A DNA stretch of 64,000 bases from NCBI GenBank assembly GCA_029961685.1, contig JARWKL010000002.1, positions 35,804,908-35,868,907 of the forward strand, written 5' to 3'. The notes beneath the pieces were generated by a model that saw only the letters and a program-made list of their open reading frames with translations, had not been told where the DNA came from and made no database searches. The stretch comes from Aristolochia californica (taxonomy: Eukaryota > Streptophyta > Magnoliopsida > Piperales > Aristolochiaceae). Position numbers and translations under genes: made by a program. Below are positions 35,898 to 48,798 of this stretch, one piece after another (position 1 is the stretch's first letter; the number at the start of each line of letters is the position of its first letter).

Positions 35898-38800
35898 ATG
35901 CACAAGCTAGAACTGAGGGCGAAAGCGAAAGCGAAAGCCTGGGAGTCTACCGTCCGGCGCACACAAGCAGCGGGCAAGAGACGTGGCACGAGCATTTTTC
36001 CCTCAATGTCGGTAGCCCACGCGGACGACGAAGAGGCCGGCGGTAGCTCTGAGCTGGTCCACGCCGATAAAATTCTCTCTAATGGAGACATCTACACCGG
36101 ACAGTGCCTTGACAATCTCCCGCATGGTGTGGGTAAGTTTCTCTGGGCGGACGGTAGCATGTACGAGGGGGAGTGGTGCCGCGGCAAGACGATGGGCAAG
36201 GGCAAGTTTTCATGGCCGTCCGGGGCCACCTACGAGGGCGAGTTCAAGAGCGGTTATATGGATGGCTTTGGGACCTACACCGGCTCCGATGGCGATACTT
36301 ATCGTGGCCACTGGGTCATGAACCTCAAGCACGGTAAGGGGAAGAAGAGTTACTCCAATGGCGACTACTACGAGGGCGAATGGCGTGGTGGGGTACAGGA
36401 CGGCCACGGTAAGTACGTCTGGAAGAACGGTAACGAGTACGAGGGGCAGTGGAAGAACGGGATGATCTCGGACAAGGGCTCTCTGATATGGACCAATGGC
36501 AACCGTTACGTCGGCTCCTGGGAGGAGGGACTCCCCAAGGGCGAAGGGAGATTCCTCTGGGCTGACGGCAGCTTCTACGTCGGGACTTGGAGTAAGGACC
36601 CCAAGGAGCAAAACGGCACCTACTACCCCTCTACCGGTGCCTCAACCGTGGGCAATGTCGATTGGGATCCGCAGGAGGTCTTTTCCGTCGACTTGAACGA
36701 CTGCAAGATTTGCCCCGGGGAGAAGGTCTCGCTTATGCCTTCGCAGAAGACGCTGAATTGGTCCGGAGTCGAAGCGGAGTTCAAGCAGAAGCAGGCCGTC
36801 TGGCGAACAAGGAGGGGATCCTACGGTGATGCGCCACCAAGGAAGAGCACCGGCGGATACGATGGTAGGTCTATTTGGGACGGAGATGGGGATAGTTCTG
36901 ACATGGGGGACTATAGGGATGGTGATGATCGGCTTGAAGAACCGGGGACTGCTCGAACCATGAATGCCAGGGACTTCCCCAGGGAGATGAAGAAGCAGGG
37001 TGAGACCATCTCCAAAGGGCACAAGAATTATGAACTCATGCTCAATTTGCAGCTTGGAATCAGGTAACGAGATCCCATTTCATGCCGTCTTTTCATTTTT
37101 TGAGTCGCTTTATTGATTCTATTGTTTTATCTTCCCCTGCCCCCTGCCCCCTCCCTCCCTCCCCCTTCAATGCTAGTTTTGCACTTATTACTCAAATTTC
37201 ATTTGAATTCAATGTTAGATTGCTTTGTTGCAAATACTGGTGTTTGTTTATCCCGAAATTCTTCCGAAGCCTATCAACGGATGCCAAACAAATCCCCCTT
37301 GTATCAACAAACATATCTGTTGTGTGCTTTGTGAATGAATCAGTGATTGGTGTTGCTTGTTGCTCAGCTGTTCAGACTCTTCTCATAGTTTTGTCTTTCT
37401 CTCCTGTGGTGTTTGGAACTTCCCACCAATTTCGTAGTCCATGAATATCTTTTAAGAGATGGGAGTATGATCTTAACCTAAACTATCAGCACTTTTAATC
37501 TTCTTTCACCACTACCATCAATATGGACTGGTGGTACAGGCACTCTGTAGGAAAATGTGCTCCTGCTACTTCTCTTGATCTTAAAGCCTCAGCCTTTGAC
37601 CCCAAAGAAAAAGTATGGACAAAATTCCCGCCTGAAGGATCAAAACACACTCCACCACACCAGTCTTCTGACTTCAGATGGAAAGATTATTGCCCATTGG
37701 TTTTCAGGTCAGCCCTTAAAAAAAGTCTTTTTATATCATACAAAACTTAAGTTTTGTTGTTCTCTTATTAATACTCTCTCATATGTATTATTTATTAGGA
37801 CCCTTCGTAAGCTTTTCAAGGTGGATCCAGCTGATTACATGTTATCAATATGTGGCAATGATGCCCTCAGAGAGCTTTCATCGCCAGGAAAAAGTGGGAG
37901 CTTCTTCTACTTGACCAATGATGATCGTTACATGATAAAGACAATGAAGAAATCTGAAGTAAAAGTAAGCTTGTTTTTGCGTTGTTTTTGCTGTTAGTTC
38001 TCTATGTTTGCTGGCTTATTCAGTTCATGACATGGGCAGGTCCTCCTAAGAATGCTTCCAGCTTATTACAATCATGTCCGAGCCTTTGAGAACACTTTAG
38101 TGACTAAGTTCTATGGCTTGCACTGTGTGAAATTAACTGGCACCAATCAAAAAAAGGTAGTCAGCAAGGATATTAAACAAAACCCACTATGTGCTGTGTG
38201 GTAGGATACTGTTTTGACTGATATCTTCTGTATTGCTGAGCCAGGTCCGATTTGTCATTATGGGTAATTTGTTCTGCACTGAATACACCATTAACAAGCG
38301 TTTTGACTTGAAAGGGTCTTCCCATGGCCGAACAACAGATAAGCCTGAAGCAGAGATTGATGAAAACACAACTCTCAAAGACCTTGACCTCAATTACATA
38401 TTTCGATTGCAGAAGTCTTGGTTCCAAGAGCTCCACCGGTAAAATTAGATTGAATTTTAAAATCTGATTTCTTAATTCCTTTAAAGACTGAGAGTGTAAT
38501 TAATTGTACAAACTGTCCTTTGACAGGCAAGTTGACCGAGACTGTGAGTTCCTTGAACAAGAGAGGATCATGGATTACAGTCTCTTGGTGGGCCTCCATT
38601 TTAGAGAACCCTCTTTCTTGAAGGAATCATCCGAGTCTCGCACACCTGGCACTAGAACTCCAAGAGGTTATTACTTATTACTATTGCAAGATTTTTTTAC
38701 CTATTGGATTCTCTAATGGAACTGTTAACCTAGTTCCTTGACCAACAGTTACAAACTGGTCTTCTTTTGTACAGGTGGCTCTGAATCTGACTCAGCTGAT

Positions 38801-39472
38801 ACAGCTCCCCGTCTTTCAAGAGTAGACATGGATCAACTTCTTATTGATCCCAACCGGTACAAGTTTTAGCAAAACAGTAAATCTTCGCAAAATTGTTTTG
38901 AGTTCTACTAATATGACAGAGCTTCTATATATAATGCATTCTTAACAAGTGATTATGTTTTAGATAAAATTTAACTATTTCTGGTTATAGCACAATCTGT
39001 AAATTTGTTCTAATTGTTGCAGGAATACTTTTAATATGGTTAAGATGTTTCTATTGATGACATCCAAAAATTTCTATCAGAATGTGACATTCTATGTCTA
39101 TGTCAAGATTTTTTCAATACCTCATTGTACTATTTCAAGGCCTGTACCATATGTGCATATTTAGGGAATGATTCCGTTTTCTTTAGGTGGGCTACCATCA
39201 GACTAGGCATAAACATGCCAGCTAGGGCTGAACTCACACTCAGAAGAAGTGATTGTGATACTCTAATGGGGGAACCCACAGGTGAGTTGCTTGATGTGGT
39301 CTTGTTCTTCGGCATAATTGACATACTCCAGGATTACGATATAAGCAAGAAGCTTGAGCATGCCTACAAGTCCATCCACTATGACCCTACCTCAATATCA
39401 GCTGTTGACCCAAAGCAATACTCCAAACGCTTCCGTGATTTCATATACAGAGCTTTCACAGAGGACACATGA
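35898..39472 (+). CDS. PIP5K: Phosphatidylinositol-4-phosphate 5-kinase, MORN-repeat type
   Basis: The enzyme phosphorylates PI4P at the 5 position to make PI(4,5)P2, mainly at the plasma membrane. Exons: 35898-37063, 37540-37707, 37799-37964, 38040-38156, 38245-38438, 38527-38666, 38775-38856 and 39187-39472. All introns are GT-AG. The exons sum to 2319 bases, exactly 772 codons plus TGA. Residues 62 to about 235 form the MORN repeats (YxGxW/F-type units such as '[16 protein letters not shown]'), the hallmark of plant type-B PIP5Ks. The kinase core has a glycine-rich loop (473-482), IKTMKK with the ATP lysine near 492, DLKGSSHGR (560-568), MDYSLLVG (619-626), IID (721-723) and the substrate loop around KK (732-733). 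The length fits Arabidopsis PIP5K1-9 (about 750-815). The start is the first in-frame ATG after a stop. Met37 (MSVAHADD) is an alternative start. All key motifs are intact, so it is probably functional. Confidence 0.96.
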
Positions 39473-41040
39473 AGAGCCATCTGCGAAGATGCTTCCAAAT
39501 CAAACTGAATTATGAACCTATCCTCATAGCAGGTGGGACACAAAATCCTGCACACGGATGTTGGTGTCTTCGTGTATAGTATGCTAATGGAGCCATTAAC
39601 ATAGCCTCTGGAGCAGTGTTTGGTGACACCAAATTGTGTGCCACATAGTTCAGCAAGGCTCTTCTTTCTCAATTTATTAACTATAGAAATGTCTCTTATT
39701 ATATTCTATGGTGTCATCATTTTTCTGGTAGAAGTATAGTTAAACGGTGCAACAAGGAGCTGCACCAACCCATTCTTGTTGTATATCTACCTGAGGGTAA
39801 ACCTATCCACATGCATTCTTTTTGTACCTAATTCATTCTCAGAAGATTAACAAGAGTCTCTGGGGTTTTGTCAATTTTTACAATAAAATGTACAGAGAAA
39901 TTGGAAATGAGCAGGTTTTTTTTTTTGTCTTACAACTCTGTATTATGTTAGTTGAAAGAATTATACATTGTTCATCCTTGTATTTTTGTTTTATTACACC
40001 ATATCAGCATTTTTTAACAGCTATCCGCCTCTCTCAATTTAATCTGCTTGAATAAATTGAGAAGTATTGCAAAAACTGCCTGTAACTCCAGCTTATTTAC
40101 TGATAGGAATTTCAAACATGACTGCTGTAAAAAACTAGAGACTAAGGTCCAGGAAAGCATTTGCTTCTGCAGATATTCTCTGAAAAGAAAAGCCACAAAG
40201 GACTACTGATGAAACGGACTAATAGAAAAAGCTACCTGATTGAGCATGAAAGTAATGGTTTCTGGAGTGAAGTTGGTGGCCCTTTATTATCATCCTCTTC
40301 ATCATTTTGAACAGTGAAGGAGCAAAAGGAGAAAATTTGATTGTGTTTGACTGCCTTTAAGCTGAACTAAACAGGTTCTAATAGACTGAAACAGAACTAT
40401 CCTGCACCCACAAATCAACCCATAAATGCATGTGTCATGAATTGTCAAGAATCCAACATCAAACATGGTGGATACCTTATTTTGATAATATAAACTTACT
40501 TTTGAGTGCATATATAATTTTTCGAGTATATATTCAATACATTTGAGACAAATATATTATATTTGAGTATTATTTATACGCTTTTGTTACCGATGCTGGA
40601 GTCTTAACCAACAACAATGGATTCATATACAGCAATAGCGAAATTAGAGTCATAGCTAGCGAAGCTGGATTCTTTGTGAGTCTTTTCGTTCGTCCTTCCT
40701 CCGTATTTCCTGATGGCTAGATGATAATTCTATTTCAGCATATCCTATCCTGAAATAAACCAAACAAAAAGTATTTATGGCCTATTTCTGCTCTCTCTAC
40801 ATATGAGTAGGGCTACTAGCTCCATCTCATGTTATACGTGACAATTGTTCAGGTCACTAGGGGCCAGAGGCTGGAGTCCTAGACTCTATCTGATGCTTGG
40901 GCAAATGGAACTTGGGAAGTATCAGCAGGCCTGCGACTGAATGTACAAACGTTTCTTGTTTCAAGGTCCAGTTACCCGCTGCTGCATGGTTGGAATGCCA
41001 ACAACTGTTTTAAGTGTGACCTTACAGAGCTAGATGACAT
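39473..41040. other. 3' flank of PIP5K, no further gene
   Basis: The sequence is AT-rich. AATAAA at 39882-39887, 410 bases after the stop, is a plausible poly(A) signal. Other A/T-rich near-matches occur, so the site is uncertain. The short open frames have no domain. The region ends at the LTR of copia J. Confidence 0.5.
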
Positions 41041-41298
41041 TGAAATTAGAGAGGATAGATTCCGAATGTAGTGATTTAGGAATCAAGATTAGGAGAGAAA
41101 TTGAAAAAGGTTTTGTTAGATAGGTTTGAGACAAATAAGAGTAGGAGAAGAAGAGGATTTGAATAGGAGAGGGATAGGAGAAAATTAGTGCCCCACGTTA
41201 CTTTTATTTCTTCACTTCTATCTAGTCAAAAGACAATAATTTCCTTATTAAGATGGGTATGTAGAATAGAGAAATGACAAAAATTAAGCACATGTAAT

Positions 41299-43081
41299 TA
41301 GGGGTGGTTTCGAACCGAGCCGGCTCATGAGCGGTTCGATTCTGGCTCGGTTCGATTTGGTATACTCGAATCTCAAGCTGAGTTTGAGATTCGGGATCGG
41401 CTCGTTTAAATTAGTGAGCCAAGCTCAACCGAATCAAGGTTTGGCTAGAAAGCTCGCTAGCTGACTCGTTAATTTAACGAGCAATGCGGGATTCGAGGTA
41501 GTCGGGACGGGGGAGCGGGATCGGAGCACCAAGCGGAGCGGGAGCGAGAGCAAGGGGGAAAAAATTCGTCCTCCCCTCGTCACCATCAAGCCACTCCGGC
41601 CGCTGTTGTGGCCGCCTTTGTTGCAGTCAGCAGTTGCCTCGCCGACCGCCTTCTGCCTTTCCGTTGCCGCCGATTCTGTGGTCGTTGCTCGATTTCTTCC
41701 CCCTCATCTGCCTTCTCCTTTGTTTCTGTCGCTGCCACCTCTGTCACAGCCGTTATCCCTGACGATTGCCGGCACCGCTGGAAGCTTTTTCCTCGGCGAA
41801 AAACCAGAACCAGCAAGGGGAGAAATAATTTCTCTCCCCCTCTCCCCTGCACGAAGATGATTTCGCACCTGCGAGATCATAAAGTGAAAAAAAAACTTTT
41901 TCTTAAACTCTCCTTCCTTATGGCTCTTGAAGAAATTGAAAATACCTTTTAGTAAAAATAAGTTTCTAAGGACTATTTGTGTCTCATGTTTTTTGTAAAT
42001 ATTTTTCTAATTGAAATTTCTTATTAAAAAATCATATAATTTTCTAAGTAAAATTTTTCTACCAAGATGGGCTAGAAAACCATATAGAAAATTTTTGAAT
42101 AAATATTTGACAGTTGATGCTGTAATACTTTTAGCATGAGGCAATTTTCGTAGCAATTTTGTGTTTGACATTTTATTTGATTAAAAATTTATTGATAAGT
42201 ATAGTAATATATTAGATTGATTATTAATTTTTATTTTTTTCCCTAAAAGAGGCAATAAGAGGTCCATTTAATTTTCCTAAGAAAATTTTAAAATATTTCT
42301 TGTAATTTTCTAATAAGTCACTAATAGTAATAGGATTTTATTTAAAGGTTTTTTTTGGAAATATGTATCATAGGAAAAACATTTCTAGTTTTTCCTAGAA
42401 TATAAATTTTCAATTAGGGGCACTAAGGAGGCCATAGTAAATTTATGGCAAGATTCAAAAATTACAAAATAAGTTTGACAACATTTGGAGTAAAAAAGAA
42501 TAATATTGGTGTGTTCTAATCTATTATTGACATGCAATCCAGAACCTCTCCTATCATTCTTTTTTTTTTAAATGTATGCATAATTTTATATATAATTTAT
42601 TTGACATATATTTTATATAGAGTATTAAATGTAGGTTACGCTTGAACTCAGCTAGAGCTCGAGCTCGAACTCGGTTAAAATTATAAGGCTCGAGTTTGAT
42701 TACAATTTTAGGTTTGAGGCTAGGGTCGGCTGAGCTCGAGTTCAAAATATTTAAATCAAGCTCATATTGAACAAGGTTTGGACTCAGCTGGATTCGATGC
42801 CACCCTTATGCCCAATTTTAAGTCGAGGTTATTCCCAAATTTATGTAAAATGTATGCATAATTTTATATACAATTTATTCGACATGTATTTTTTGAAAAG
42901 TTTTAAATGAATGTTGAAGCTCAAGCTTGGCTCAAACTCGGTTAAAATTATTAGGCTCGAGCTTGATAAAATTTTTAGGCTCGAGCCTAGGTTTGGCTCC
43001 AGCTCAAGTTGGAAATATTTAAATCAAACTCTGCTCGAACATAGGCAGGTTCGACCTCGACTCGGCTTGATGCCACCCCTA
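41299..43081. mobile_element. hAT-like non-autonomous DNA transposon
   Basis: The ends are inverted: 'taggggtgg' at 41299 and 'ccacccctа' (read ccacccct followed by a) at 43073-43081. They extend into imperfect matching text (cgaaccgagcc / ggcttgatgcc). The flanks catgtaat (41291-41298) and catataat (43082-43089) are an 8-bp duplication with one mismatch, the length made by hAT transposases. At 1783 bp it has no transposase. A GC-rich stretch with short open frames (41500-41860) has no known domain. The last 230 bases are present twice. Confidence 0.82.
42565..43081. repeat. Duplicated terminal segment of the hAT-like element
   Basis: 'aaatgtatgcataattttat' begins near 42570 and again near 42848. 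Both copies run through 'aactcggttaaaatta', then 'ggctcgag', to 'gatgccaccctt/gatgccacccct'. The first copy thus ends in an old internal terminal repeat and the second in the real one. The offset is about 278 bases. Confidence 0.82.
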
Positions 43082-43102
43082 CATATAATGAACAAAAACT
43101 AA

Positions 43103-43546
43103 GGTTGTGTTGGAACACAGAAAGTGGAGAGAAGAGGAAAGGAAGAGAAGAGAAAGAGAAAAATAAAATAAAAGGAAGAGAAGAGAAAATAAAAGAAAAG
43201 AAAAGAAAAGAGTTTTTTTCCCTTGTTTAGATGTACATGGAAAGTGAGAGAGAAAATGGAAGAGAAGTATAGTTTCTTTTGTTTGGATACAAGTGGAAAA
43301 AGAAAAAGAAATAAATTAATAATATTTTAAAATTTTGATGATTAAAATTTCTCTCAAGTTTCTATTTCTTTTCTTTTCTACCCAAATTCTATCATTTTGT
43401 GAGAGAAAATTTATTAACTAAATGAGAAAGTGATTTTCTCTCTAATTATCTTTTCTCTCATTGATTCTTTGTTGCCAAACAACAAAAAATCTCTCTCTCC
43501 CCTTTTATATTATTTTATTTTCTTTTTGTGGGTTCCAAACAAGCCC
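43103..43546. mobile_element. Tourist-like MITE (PIF/Harbinger group)
   Basis: 444 bp with inverted ends 'ggttgtgttggaacac' and 'gtgggttccaaacaagccc', flanked by TAA on both sides (43100-43102 and 43547-43549). The GGGCTTGTTTGG-type end and the 3-bp TAA duplication are typical of Tourist MITEs. The interior is purine-rich then T-rich and non-coding. Confidence 0.82.
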
Positions 43547-43584
43547 TAAGTAAATCCAACTTAGCCATGTACATTCTCTCCCTC

Positions 43585-46520
43585 CTTTTCAAGTTGGAAC
43601 ATAACTATCGAATATTTCCAACTTGGTACAAATATCCCCAAATATTTTTATTGGATAGTGCTCTAGTAAATATGTCCCCTAACTACTCTGATGTTCTCAC
43701 ATGAGGTGTAGATATAATCCGATGCATAACTATATCACTTAGAAAGTGGCAACCTACTTCAATGTGTTTAGGGTGCTCATTGAAGATTGAATTGCTTGCA
43801 ATATAGATAGATACTTGGGGTAGTCATATGCCATAGGTATAGGAGTTTTGGTAGGACAATTAAATTCTTCAATAATAGATTTAATCGAAACTATCTCACA
43901 TGTAGTATGAGTCATAGCTCTATACTCAAGTTTTGCACTTGATCTAAGAACTACTGACTATTTCTTGTTCTTACTTGATACAAGGTTTCCCCCAACAAAA
44001 TGCAAAAAAACCACTTGTAGATCTACCATCAATTTTTTACTTTGCATAATCAACATTAGAATATCTAGTAACATTCATATGTCTATTGTTCTTATATAAT
44101 AATCCCTTTTAAGAAGCATTGAGAATTCTATAAATTGCTTTTAAATGAACTCTCCTTGAATTTTCCATCAATTGCCTCACTAAACTAACAAATGACATTT
44201 TTGGTCTAGTACCTATAACATATATCAATTTTCCAATTACCTTTCTGTTGTAAGCTTTGTCTTTCACAAATGGACTGGTTTCATCATGCAAACTATGATT
44301 TAACTAAATGGGAGTGTCCATAAGCTTAGCTCCAAGCAACCTTGTCTCAAATAATAAATTTGTAATATATTTTTGTTGAGATAGCACCATACCTATTTTA
44401 CTCCTTCCCACTTCGATTCCTAGGAAGCATTTTAAACTCCCCAAGTCCTTTATCTGAACTTGTTGTTTTAGATACTCTTTCACCTTTGAGATGCTTTTAC
44501 TATTGCTTCCTGACATCAATATCGTCTACCTAAACAATCAATATAACAATTTCAAATTTCTTCTTAAGAATAAACACATAGTGATCCAAGTTTGACCTTA
44601 TAAAGATGAAACCATACAATACAAAGCTAAAATTTTCAAATCAAGTTCAGAGACTTTGCTTAAGACCATACAAAGCTTTATGTAAATGATGTACCTGATG
44701 ATTCTCCCCTAAGTAACAAATTTAGGTGGTTGCTCCATATAAACTTTATCCACCAAATCACTATATACAAAGACATTTTTAACTTCTAGTTAAAATTTTT
44801 GCTAGTTCAAATTAATAGCTACAAAAAGTAAAACCCAAAAAGAACTCAGTCTGACAACAAATGAAAAGGTTTTAAAATAATCAACTGGTCCGTATGTCTG
44901 GGTATTGACCCTTAGCAACATGTTTGGCTTTATATCTTTCCTAAGGCCCATCAACATGATGTTAGTTGTAAACACCCACCTACAACCCACTATATTTTCC
45001 TCTCCGGAGGTGAGGTACATAATGTCCAAGTCTCTTGGGCAATGAGAGCATACATCTTGTCTTGCTTAGCAGCCTTCCATGATGGAACAACCATAGCCTC
45101 AACATGATTTTTAGGAATACATATAGATTAAATAGACAAAGCGAACTTTTGAAATGAAGAGGAAAGAAATCATAGGAAACATACCTTGAGATACGATGTT
45201 AAGTATAAGATCAGACTCCTTTCATAAGGCCACATGAAGATGGAGGTTAGATTGTGGTATATTAGTGATTGAAGGACCCGAGGTCACGTTAGATGAAGGA
45301 CAAGGCTGAGAAGTAGGAACCTTAGGGTCTTCAAGCAAATTTCTTTCCAAGTCATTCAGTAATTAGTAAGGAGGGGGGTGTCCGGTAGAAAATGAAGGTC
45401 TAGAAGGATACAAAGCTGAATAGAAATTTTATTATGGGGAGTGGAGGAGGGCATATGGTTGATGAGAAAACAAGAAGTAAGAAGAGTATCTCTATAAAAA
45501 TGTTTAGGTACCTTCATGTGGATCATTATGTTGCAAGTTGTATCAAGTAAATGATGATTTTGATGTTTTGCAACCCCCTTTTTTGAGAGGTGTAAGTGCA
45601 AGATGTTTCATCCAACATGCCATATGTAGAAGAAAAGTGAGAAAATTCACTACTCAAATACTCCAAAGCATTGTTGGTACACAAAAATTTAATAGAAACA
45701 CTAAATTGACATTTGATCTCATAATGAAATTGTTAAAAATTATATGGTACTTTAGATCTATGTTTCAATAGAAAAACCCAATCACAATGGCTGAAGTCAT
45801 CTATAAAAGTGATAAAATACTAAAAACCACCTAAAGTATGTACTTGAAATGGCCTCAAATGTTTGAATGAACTAATTGAAAGATATAAGACCTAACCAAT
45901 TGAGCTTTTTAGAATAAACACTTATATGATGTTTTTCAAGTTGACATGACTCACACAATAACAAACCCATAATTCTAATTGAAGGTACCATCATTTCAAC
46001 TTGTTAATGGAGGGATGCCCTAGTTGAACAAGTCAATCCAAAAGAGAGACTATTGTTTGGAATACCAATGATTGGTCATGTGCTGCTAGAATATATATAA
46101 ACATCCTTGTTTATGCCTTCCACCAATCATCTTCCCTGTCCTTAGGTCCTAAAAAACACACATAGAAGGAGAGAAAGTTACTAAGCAATTTAACTATTTG
46201 GTAAGTTGACTAACTGAAAGAAGATTGACAAAAAACATTTAGGTAAATATAGTATAAATTGGAGAGATAAAGATGAAGATGGTTGAACAAGACATTAACC
46301 TACAACACTAGGTTGTGAACTATTAGCTAAGGTAACATAACAAGATGAAGTAGAAGTTTGTAAAGAAGAAAAAAAAATGAGAATTACTTGAAATGGGAGT
46401 GACAACACTGAAGCTAATCACCCAAGAGGATGATGATTGAGAAGAAGATGCCCCAAGAGATGTCATAACTGCATGACTGGTAGGAAGAGAAATAGATGTT
46501 GCCATACATTGTTGCATCAT
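43585..46520 (-). pseudogene. Copia J pol, highly decayed
   Basis: On the minus strand, rightmost first: Gag end text (about 46330-46500), integrase ('HHLLDTTCNIMIHMKVPKHF', 'LTSCFLINHMPSS', 45356-45601), the RT N-terminus (44802-45029, 'GCRWVFTT'), RT ('QVQIKDLGSLKCFLGIEV', 44304-44519) and RNase H ('RKVIGKLIYVIGTRP' at 44109-44291, continuing to about 43600). It has many stops and frameshifts and is older than G by eye. The Gag beginning lies on the far side of G at 52180-53030. Confidence 0.8.
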
Positions 46521-46760
46521 AGTTTGGAGAGAATATATGAAAGAGTCTTACATGGCTCTCACAGTAAAAAGTTTCACATAGCCACAATTAATACGGTGGA
46601 GTCTTATAGGAATCACATAGGAGGAGGTCTCACAGAAGAGTCTCAGTTAAAGGTGTTTAGTTACGTTAGTCTTCTATTTATGTACAGTTATTCAATTATT
46701 CTAAGGCTTACCTTTTAGTATTTAACACTGGGTGTAAGTGGGATAAGGGTAGTTTAATTG
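46521..46760. other. Non-gag segment of J beside G
   Basis: Together with 52071-52170 on the other side of G this does not read as Gag. A 'ctctattataaatagagg' TATA-like box at 52098 suggests that an older solo LTR lies here and was itself hit by G. Its borders are not resolved. Confidence 0.35.
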
Positions 46761-47146
46761 TGTAGAATTTAGGATCTCATGAAAGGAACTTTAGATCAAC
46801 AAGAAAGAAGAAGAAGAAGAAGAGAGAAGGACTTCGAAGACGAAGAACGTGGAAGAAGAGAGTTTGGATTAAGGGAGAAGAGGGTTGCGTCAAAAAGAAA
46901 AATGAGGGCTGGATGAATTTGTGGAAAGAGAGGAGAGTGCTTCAATGCCCTACCTTTTAGCCAATGCCTTTATTTATAGTTTTACAATACCCTTAGGGCT
47001 ACAACTTGATAAAACAAAAGACATAAAAGGAACACATATTTACACTTGCCATCTTTATGGAAAGTACCATATTTTACACATATGCCACTCCTTTGACGTG
47101 TGGGCTTCTTGTCTTGAGCTTGTGGGCTTGAGCCCATCTTCCAACA
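46761..47146 (-). repeat. 3' LTR of G
   Basis: 386 bp, TG...CA on the minus strand, next to the reversed polypurine tract 'ctccccctcaagctgg'. It has a minus-strand TATA-like CTATAAATAAAGG near 46980. An AG-rich (gaa)n stretch lies at 46803-46830. Confidence 0.88.
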
Positions 47147-47153
47147 CTCCCCC

Positions 47154-48795
47154 TCAAGCTGGAGGAGAAAATACATCATAAATACCCAACTTGCAACATA
47201 TAAATGATAGGATTTTAGATGTAATGGGTTTAGTGAGAATATCAACCACTTGCTCTTGAGATGACACATGTTTGAGAGAGATTATTCCTGCTTGAAACTT
47301 CTCCCGTATAAAATGACAATCCACCTCAATGTGCTTAGTTCTTTCATGAAAAACTGGATTTGAAGTGATATGAATGGCTGCTTGATTATCACAATGCAGA
47401 TTCATGGACCCCTTTTTATAAAAACCTAGTTCGGTAAGAAGGGTCCTAATCCATAAAAGTTCACTAACAGTATGGGCCATAGCTCTGTATTCTGCTTTGG
47501 CGCTAGATCTTGCAACCACATTTTGCTTCTTACTTTTCCATGTAACCAAGTTTCTCCCAACCAAAGTACAATATCCTGATGTAGATTTTCTATCATCAGG
47601 AGATCCAGCCCAATCTGCATATGAGAAGCCTTCTATGTTGGAGTGCCCATGTTTTTTATACAGCAATCCTCTTCCTAGAGCTCCTTTTAGATAACGTAAT
47701 ATTCTCCCTAAAGCCTGCCAGTGGGTAATTTGTGGTCTGTGCATGAATTGACTCACCACACTTACAGCATATGATATGTCTGGCCTAGTTACCGTGAGAT
47801 AAATCAGTTTTCCCACGAGTCTTTGGTATTTGCCAATATCAATATCTTCTTCATTTGTGGCACATAATTTTACATTTGTATCCATAGGTGTGTCAACTGG
47901 TCTACAACCCTTCATTCATGTTTCTTCAAGGAGATCCAAGACATATTTCCTTTGAGACAATATTATCCCATGTTTGGATTGAAGAACTTCTATACCCAAA
48001 AAATATTTTAAGCATACCAAGGTCTTTAGTTTTGAATTCCTGACATATCATCTGTTTCACCTCTTGTATGCTCAAAGCATCATTGCCAGTTAAGATAATA
48101 TCATCCACATATATGGCCAATAATATTTTCCCTTTGACCGTATCTTTATAATATACGGAATGATCAACTGAGCACCGATGAAAACCAAACCGTAGGAGTG
48201 TTTGACTAAATTTATCAAACCATGCCCGAGGGGACTGCATAAGCCCATACAAAGACTTTTTTAATCGGCATACTGACTCCCCCTCAACCACATAACTAGG
48301 TGGTTGAACCATATAAATTTCCTCACTGATATCACCATTTAAAAAAGTATTTTTAACATCCAACTGATAGACGGGCCATGAGGAGTTAGCAGCAATAGAT
48401 AAGATGATGTGTACCGAATTCAATTTTGTAACAGGAGAGAAGGTCTCCTCATAATCTATCCCATAGCACTACGTATAGCCCTTAGCAACCAGTCGAGCTT
48501 TAAGATGAGCAACCGATCCATCCGGATTATGTTTCACCGAAAAAACCCATCGACAACCAACAGGTCTTTTACCTTTTGGGAGTGATGTTAAGTAACAGGT
48601 TTGGTTTTCGTATAAGGCGTGCATTTATTCATTCATAGCCGCCTTCCATCCTAGATGTCTCAAGGCCTCCTGATACGACTACGGAACGGAAGTAGAAGAA
48701 AGGGATGCAAGAAACTGAAAACACTTCGAAGACAAGCGATGGTGAGGCATAAAATTTGAGAGAGGATGCGAAGTAGTACAGGAGCGATGTTCTTT
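47154..48795 (-). pseudogene. Copia G reverse transcriptase and RNase H
   Basis: RNase H is in an open frame at 47154-47915 (253 codons): 'YADWAGSPDDRKSTSGYC', 'SSAKAEYRAMAHT', 'DNQAAIHITSNPVFHERTKH', 'VVDILTKP', ending 'IYDVFSPPA'. RT is at 47926-48423, with 'YQLDVKNTFLNGDISEEIYM' and an intact 'IYVDDIILTG'. The N-terminal RT part (48424-48795) is broken by stops (for example near 48470). The two frames are separated by a stop and shift near 47916-47925. The catalytic motifs are intact. Confidence 0.9.
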
Positions 48796-48798
48796 TCT

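Larger units (their letters stand above)
41041..43573 (-). repeat. 3' LTR of copia J, split by two DNA elements
   Basis: It starts 'tgaaattagagaggatag' and ends 'ttagccatgtaca' next to the reversed polypurine tract 'ttctctccctccttttcaag'. Removing the hAT-like element and the Tourist-like MITE with their duplications leaves about 295 bp. The start matches the other J LTR at 53619 ('tgagattagagaggatag'). Confidence 0.75.
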
